Of a stretch of 8,881 bases of DNA, positions 6,484-8,881 are shown piece after piece. Under the pieces are notes generated by a model. That model was not told where the DNA came from. It saw only the letters and a program-made list of their open reading frames with translations, and did no database searches. Position 1 is the stretch's first letter. Each line of letters begins with the position of its first letter. A program made the translations under genes and the position numbers. The stretch is from contig DKBB01000121.1 in assembly GCA_002451015.1 (NCBI GenBank), forward strand, positions 1-8,881. Direction: 5' to 3'. This DNA is from Acidobacteria bacterium UBA6911 (GTDB lineage Bacteria; Acidobacteriota; UBA6911).

Positions 6484-6828
6484 ATGGGTGAATTTATGAA
6501 ATCCTGGAATAGAGCATGGGGACTGTTTCCCATATTTGCATGTGCTTTTGCAATATTTACGGCAGAAGCTGGGGATGCGGTAAAGGGGAAGGACCTGTTC
6601 GAACGTCGCTGCATAGCCTGTCATGGGGCTTCCGGTGATGGAAATAAAGCGATCGCCGAAATGTTTCAAGTAAATATGAGACCTTTGAGTTCCAAAGAGG
6701 TTCAAGAGCAGGAAGATGCTGTTTTGAAAAAAATCGTTTTGGAAGGCAGAGGTAAAATGAAACCTGTCGGAGTATCCGAAGCCGAAGCGGATGATGTTGT
6801 TGCTTTTCTGCGCAGTCTGAAAAAGTAA
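6484..6828 (+). CDS. Small exported monoheme c-type cytochrome (class I)
   Basis: A 114-residue periplasmic electron carrier or heme-domain protein. Residues 1-29 form a signal peptide (hydrophobic core about 13-26, ending AEA before GDAVKG). The mature part of about 85 residues starts with the usual 'G..LF..RC..CHG..GDG' pattern: CIACH at 43-47 attaches the heme, H47 is the proximal ligand, and M92 in GRGKMKPVG is the likely distal ligand. The C-terminal helix ADDVVAFLRSLKK closes the fold as in class I cytochromes. The protein is complete and of normal size. The gene has its own apparent control region (TATAAT plus palindrome) and stands alone between the acetyltransferase gene and a convergent VOC gene. 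It could shuttle electrons for respiratory complexes such as the NrfD-multiheme system about 4.2 kb upstream, but nothing in the sequence proves that partnership. The start may be the ATG at 6496. Confidence 0.9.
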   Translation: MGEFMKSWNRAWGLFPIFACAFAIFTAEAGDAVKGKDLFERRCIACHGASGDGNKAIAEMFQVNMRPLSSKEVQEQEDAVLKKIVLEGRGKMKPVGVSEAEADDVVAFLRSLKK

Positions 6829-6869
6829 CAATTGTTTAAATAAGTCACTTATGGATTTATAAGGTGGAT

Positions 6870-6895
6870 CTTACCGGATTCGTGTCCCTGGTAAG
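6870..6895. terminator. Inverted repeat between convergent genes, possible terminator
   Basis: CTTACC-GGA (6870-6878) pairs with TCC-CT-GGTAAG (6885-6895) around the loop TTCGTG: a nine-pair stem with a two-base bulge. It lies 42 bases past the cytochrome stop and about 100 bases past the VOC stop on the other strand. No T-run follows on either strand, so it is not a classical intrinsic terminator. A weaker stem (CAC-TTAT / ATAA-GGTG) precedes it at 6847-6867. Confidence 0.3.
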
Positions 6896-6996
6896 CCCTT
6901 CCGGAAAAAGTATTCGTAAAGTTTATATCTGGATCAAACCTAGTTGTAATGAGCTGGTCAGCAATACGCGGATCCTTCCTCTATGGTCTAACTGAT

Positions 6997-7485
6997 TTAA
7001 TCTTGACCTTCCCGTAAAATCTGCTCGATCACAGGAGTAGGCATCATTGTTTTCGCGTTGATCTTATCTTTATCAAGCCCCTCTGCAGCAAGGCGCTTGA
7101 CAGCAAGCGGCATCGGTTCCCCAATTTCCACAATATGCCCGTCAGGATCAGTGATCCGCATCGTACGCTGGCTCCATGGCTGCTCATACAGCGGCTGGAT
7201 TACATCTACTCCAGTATCTTGCAGTTCCTGCCACGCAGCTTCTATATCGTCACTCTCGAAGTATACTTCAAAGTTCTTTCGACCCAGCGGCACGGGATCG
7301 GAATATTCCCGGGCAAAGATGATTTCGTGTGCGACGCCGATTTCCCAAAGCGCTAATCCGCTGGTATAGCCCACGTTCTTACCAAAGTCCGTGTCAACCC
7401 GTTGCTTGAAAATGTCTTCATAAAACCGGCGTGATATCGCCATATCCTTAACGAACAACACCGCACTGATATACCGGATATCCAT
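6997..7485 (-). CDS. VOC-superfamily protein (glyoxalase/bleomycin-resistance-like)
   Basis: A 162-residue cytoplasmic protein with one vicinal-oxygen-chelate module: strand-helix 'ISAVLFVKDMAISRRFYED' at 6-24, strand around 53-58, 'KNFEVYFESDDIEAAWQEL' at 70-88, and the closing 'RITDPDGHIVEIGEP' at 110-124. E73 and E120 sit where metal ligands fall in metal-dependent members; the N-terminal ligand is not obvious, so metal binding and the reaction are open. Such proteins range from glyoxalases and dioxygenases to drug-binding resistance proteins. About 40 residues follow the VOC module (LAVKRLAAEGLDKDKIN...), longer than the minimal domain. I chose the ATG at 7485 because GAGGAGG (7494-7500) stands eight bases before it; a further upstream ATG at 7557 would add 24 residues that overlap a likely promoter. 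The gene is single, convergent with the cytochrome gene and divergent from the radical SAM gene. Confidence 0.87.
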   Translation of the reverse strand: MDIRYISAVLFVKDMAISRRFYEDIFKQRVDTDFGKNVGYTSGLALWEIGVAHEIIFAREYSDPVPLGRKNFEVYFESDDIEAAWQELQDTGVDVIQPLYEQPWSQRTMRITDPDGHIVEIGEPMPLAVKRLAAEGLDKDKINAKTMMPTPVIEQILREGQD

Positions 7486-7493
7486 AGTTATTG

Positions 7494-7500
7494 CCTCCTC
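7494..7500 (-). promoter_or_regulatory. Ribosome binding site deciding the VOC gene start
   Basis: GAGGAGG on the minus strand with an eight-base spacer to the ATG at 7485. It selects this start over the longer in-frame ATG at 7557. Confidence 0.8.
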
Positions 7501-7525
7501 AACCATGCTGATATTCGTGCCTGCG

Positions 7526-7554
7526 AATGGAACATTTGATACATTTACTGTCAA
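7526..7554 (-). promoter_or_regulatory. Possible promoter of the VOC gene
   Basis: A perfect TTGACA (7549-7554, minus strand) is followed after 17 bases by TCCATT (7526-7531), a poor -10 match. The transcript would begin about 35 bases before the VOC start codon. The -35 element is convincing; the -10 is not. Confidence 0.3.
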
Positions 7555-7756
7555 CAAAATGGCTAATGGGTACGGTCTGTAATTCCCCCTCCCCTAACAA
7601 AAGCAGGTCCCTCTTATTTTATTTTCTGTATGAATCCCATTTCCGCGGACTTCAAACAAATACAGTGAGGTTCTCGCGGGCAAAGTCACCGAATGCCATT
7701 ATCATACATCCAATCGTGAATTCATCATTCACCCGCTCGATGCCGGCGCCGGAGTT

Positions 7757-7784
7757 TTGACAAAGGCTTGGGATCGGTTAAGGT
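7757..7784 (+). promoter_or_regulatory. Possible promoter of the radical SAM gene
   Basis: A perfect TTGACA (7757-7762) with TAAGGT (7779-7784) after 16 bases. A second, weaker pair lies closer to the gene: TTGATA (7800-7805) and TAATTT (7822-7827), also 16 bases apart. Either could serve; the -10 boxes are weak in both. Confidence 0.3.
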
Positions 7785-7853
7785 TTAATATTATGTTCTT
7801 TGATACTCTCATAAAAAGAAGTAATTTAAACACGGCGTAAGGTGCCATGCACA

Positions 7854-7860
7854 GGGAGGT
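7854..7860 (+). promoter_or_regulatory. Ribosome binding site deciding the radical SAM gene start
   Basis: GGGAGGT with a five-base spacer to the ATG at 7866. It favours this start over the in-frame codon at 7842, which has no comparable site. Confidence 0.85.
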
Positions 7861-7865
7861 ATTAT

Positions 7866-8684
7866 ATGGCGGATATGTCTCCACCCACCAGGGTTTTGGG
7901 CGTGACTCTCCTGCACAAATGTAATTTCAAGTGCGCCCATTGCGGATATTTATATGTTGACGATTCTGAAGATCACGCCATTAAGCCCGGATACAGGATG
8001 ACCTGGGAACAGATACGGAGATTGATAGCTGACTGCAACAGCATCCGGAATGAAAGATTTGGTTTTGTACTTAATGGCGGGGAACCTACCCTCTGGGAGG
8101 AGGGGGATCTGAAGTTTATGGATGTTTTACTGGCAGTGGCTGCGGGTGGTATCAATCCCTCTTATAATACCAATGGAAGTTACTTTGTTGATTATGATCA
8201 GTGTTATGACTTTTTCCACAGATATTCGGAGGAGGCAAAAATCCAGCTTAAGACTTTCGTCAGCATGGATAAATTTCATGACAACTATGACCGGGAAAAG
8301 GGAAGGGCGGATAGCCTGGACAACATAGTGAAGGTCCTTGCTGAGATGCCTGAAGATAGGAGGGGTATGCACCGTATCCATGTGGTTACGATAATAACAA
8401 CGGATCCTGACTCATACCTGCCGGTTGGAATGAAGGAATACTATGGTGCCAGAGGTGTAACATTCGGTGATTTCCCTATGCAGCCCATAGGAAGGGCTAA
8501 AAACCTGATGGATGAAATGCCCGATTCGGAGGAATTTTTTAAAAACATGCCGCCACCTCCAAAGGATTCCGGCGGGTATCCGATAGGGTCACTTATTGGC
8601 GAGGATTATATAAGACATGGGAAGAAAGTTGCTAAATTAGGAAACCTTAAAGAGCTGATTGCCAGGGCAGCCGCTGGTGTATGA
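7866..8684 (+). CDS. Radical SAM protein, compact, lacking a C-terminal cysteine cluster
   Basis: A 272-residue cytoplasmic enzyme expected to bind one 4Fe-4S cluster through C19-x3-C23-x2-C26 (CNFKCAHC) and to cleave S-adenosylmethionine to a 5'-deoxyadenosyl radical. The glycine-rich SAM-binding strand is NGGEPTLW (70-77), and the TIM-barrel strands continue through NTNG (101-104) and FVSMD (131-135). MQPIGRA (205-211) resembles the 'PxGRA' segment that in SPASM/twitch relatives precedes the auxiliary-cluster domain. Here only about 60 residues follow, with no cysteine: the only others in the protein are C57 and C113. The end, KLGNLKELI (257-265), recalls the 'GN...L..I' close of SPASM domains, so the cluster region may have been shortened. 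Substrate unknown; peptide maturation and other modification are both possible. It stands alone, divergent from the VOC gene, with no precursor peptide gene recognised nearby. Confidence 0.87.
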   Translation: MADMSPPTRVLGVTLLHKCNFKCAHCGYLYVDDSEDHAIKPGYRMTWEQIRRLIADCNSIRNERFGFVLNGGEPTLWEEGDLKFMDVLLAVAAGGINPSYNTNGSYFVDYDQCYDFFHRYSEEAKIQLKTFVSMDKFHDNYDREKGRADSLDNIVKVLAEMPEDRRGMHRIHVVTIITTDPDSYLPVGMKEYYGARGVTFGDFPMQPIGRAKNLMDEMPDSEEFFKNMPPPPKDSGGYPIGSLIGEDYIRHGKKVAKLGNLKELIARAAAGV

Positions 8685-8749
8685 CAGAATGATTTGATAA
8701 GGGCTGTTTTTGCCATCTCGAATTTCATTTCTTCACTCCGCCCCAACCG

Positions 8750-8774
8750 TATATAGTGGCCCCACTTTCATATA
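8750..8774. repeat. Imperfect inverted repeat after the radical SAM gene
   Basis: TATATAGTG (8750-8758) can pair with CACT (8763-8766) and, past a three-base bulge, ATATA (8770-8774), leaving a four-base loop. It is 66 bases past the stop codon with no T-run after it, so a role in termination is only possible. The rest of 8685-8859 shows nothing recognisable. Confidence 0.3.
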
Positions 8775-8859
8775 GATTAAACAAACAGGAATTAGAGCGT
8801 CCTTTGTCTTACTAATGAGTTCATAAGTATGACGAATTAGTAACCACATTAAAAGTTGA

Positions 8860-8877
8860 ACCGCGAAGACCGCGAAG
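8860..8877 (+). repeat. Tandem 9-mer (ACCGCGAAG x2) at the window edge
   Basis: ACCGCGAAG occurs twice back to back at 8860-8868 and 8869-8877, followed by AAAA. 'Accgcgaag' strings of this kind occur in dispersed intergenic repeats of several bacterial genomes, as I recall. The array may continue past the edge. Only two copies are visible. Confidence 0.5.
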
Positions 8878-8881
8878 AAAA

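Larger units (their letters stand above)
7486..7865. other. Divergent intergenic region between VOC and radical SAM genes
   Basis: This 380-base gap carries outward-facing promoter candidates near both ends: TTGACA at 7549-7554 (minus) and TTGACA at 7757-7762 (plus). Between them is a minus-strand reading frame open from 7777 to a TGA at 7652-7654 with protein-like content (ERVNDEFTIGC, then MAFGDFARENLTVFV). It has no convincing ribosome site; a GTG at 7732 would give 26 residues. It may be a gene remnant or part of a dispersed intergenic sequence. No RNA gene, riboswitch or inverted-repeat element end was recognised. Confidence 0.5.

Noticed and set aside
6454..6831. A 125-codon minus-strand ORF opposite the monoheme cytochrome
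   Set aside because: The plus strand has signal peptide, CIACH and Met ligand in order, so the minus frame is a shadow.
7486..7557. Longer VOC protein starting at the ATG at 7557
   Set aside because: The extra 24 residues are not part of the VOC fold, overlap a TTGACA promoter element, and the strong GAGGAGG site serves the ATG at 7485.

Overview
The window looks like chromosomal DNA of a respiratory, anaerobic-type bacterium, most likely a planctomycete and possibly one of the Brocadiales (anammox order). This is inference. It rests on two exported PQQ-like beta-propeller proteins whose mature ends (DWPGYLGPKRNG and DWPMWGG...RN) are of a kind typical of planctomycetes, on an NrfD plus multiheme cytochrome c module, and on moderate GC. 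No rRNA, tRNA, CRISPR array, complete insertion sequence or phage gene is visible.

Layout. Bases 1-2279 (+) are the distal part of a membrane electron-transfer operon: the last codons of an upstream gene, an NrfD/PsrC-type quinone-interacting membrane subunit overlapping it by one base, and a periplasmic cytochrome with up to 11 heme-attachment motifs 18 bases further on. Bases 2455-5267 (-) converge on this operon and hold two tandem secreted beta-propeller genes. A 383-base gap (5268-5650) follows, with a possible promoter, a hairpin touching the downstream start codon and a protein-like but broken reading frame.

Bases 5651-6229 (+) encode a GNAT acetyltransferase with a Cys/Trp-rich N-terminus. 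Bases 6484-6828 (+) encode a small exported monoheme cytochrome c. Its leader holds a perfect TATAAT box with a 14-bp perfect palindrome just upstream, which looks like an operator. Bases 6997-7485 (-) encode a VOC-superfamily protein. A second divergent gap of 380 bases (7486-7865) carries outward-facing TTGACA elements. Bases 7866-8684 (+) encode a radical SAM protein that has the canonical cluster but no C-terminal cysteine cluster. The window ends in a short non-coding tail with a tandem 9-mer.

How the genes may work together. The clear functional unit is the NrfD-multiheme module: quinol electrons would pass through the membrane subunit and an off-window Fe-S partner to or from the multiheme protein. 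The monoheme cytochrome could be a soluble periplasmic carrier, but it is about 4.2 kb from the operon with its own control region, so the link is only inferred. The propellers, acetyltransferase, VOC protein and radical SAM enzyme show no evident pathway connection. I do not see a convincing new multi-gene system; the best leads are the palindromic control site, the unusual heme motifs and the reduced radical SAM protein.
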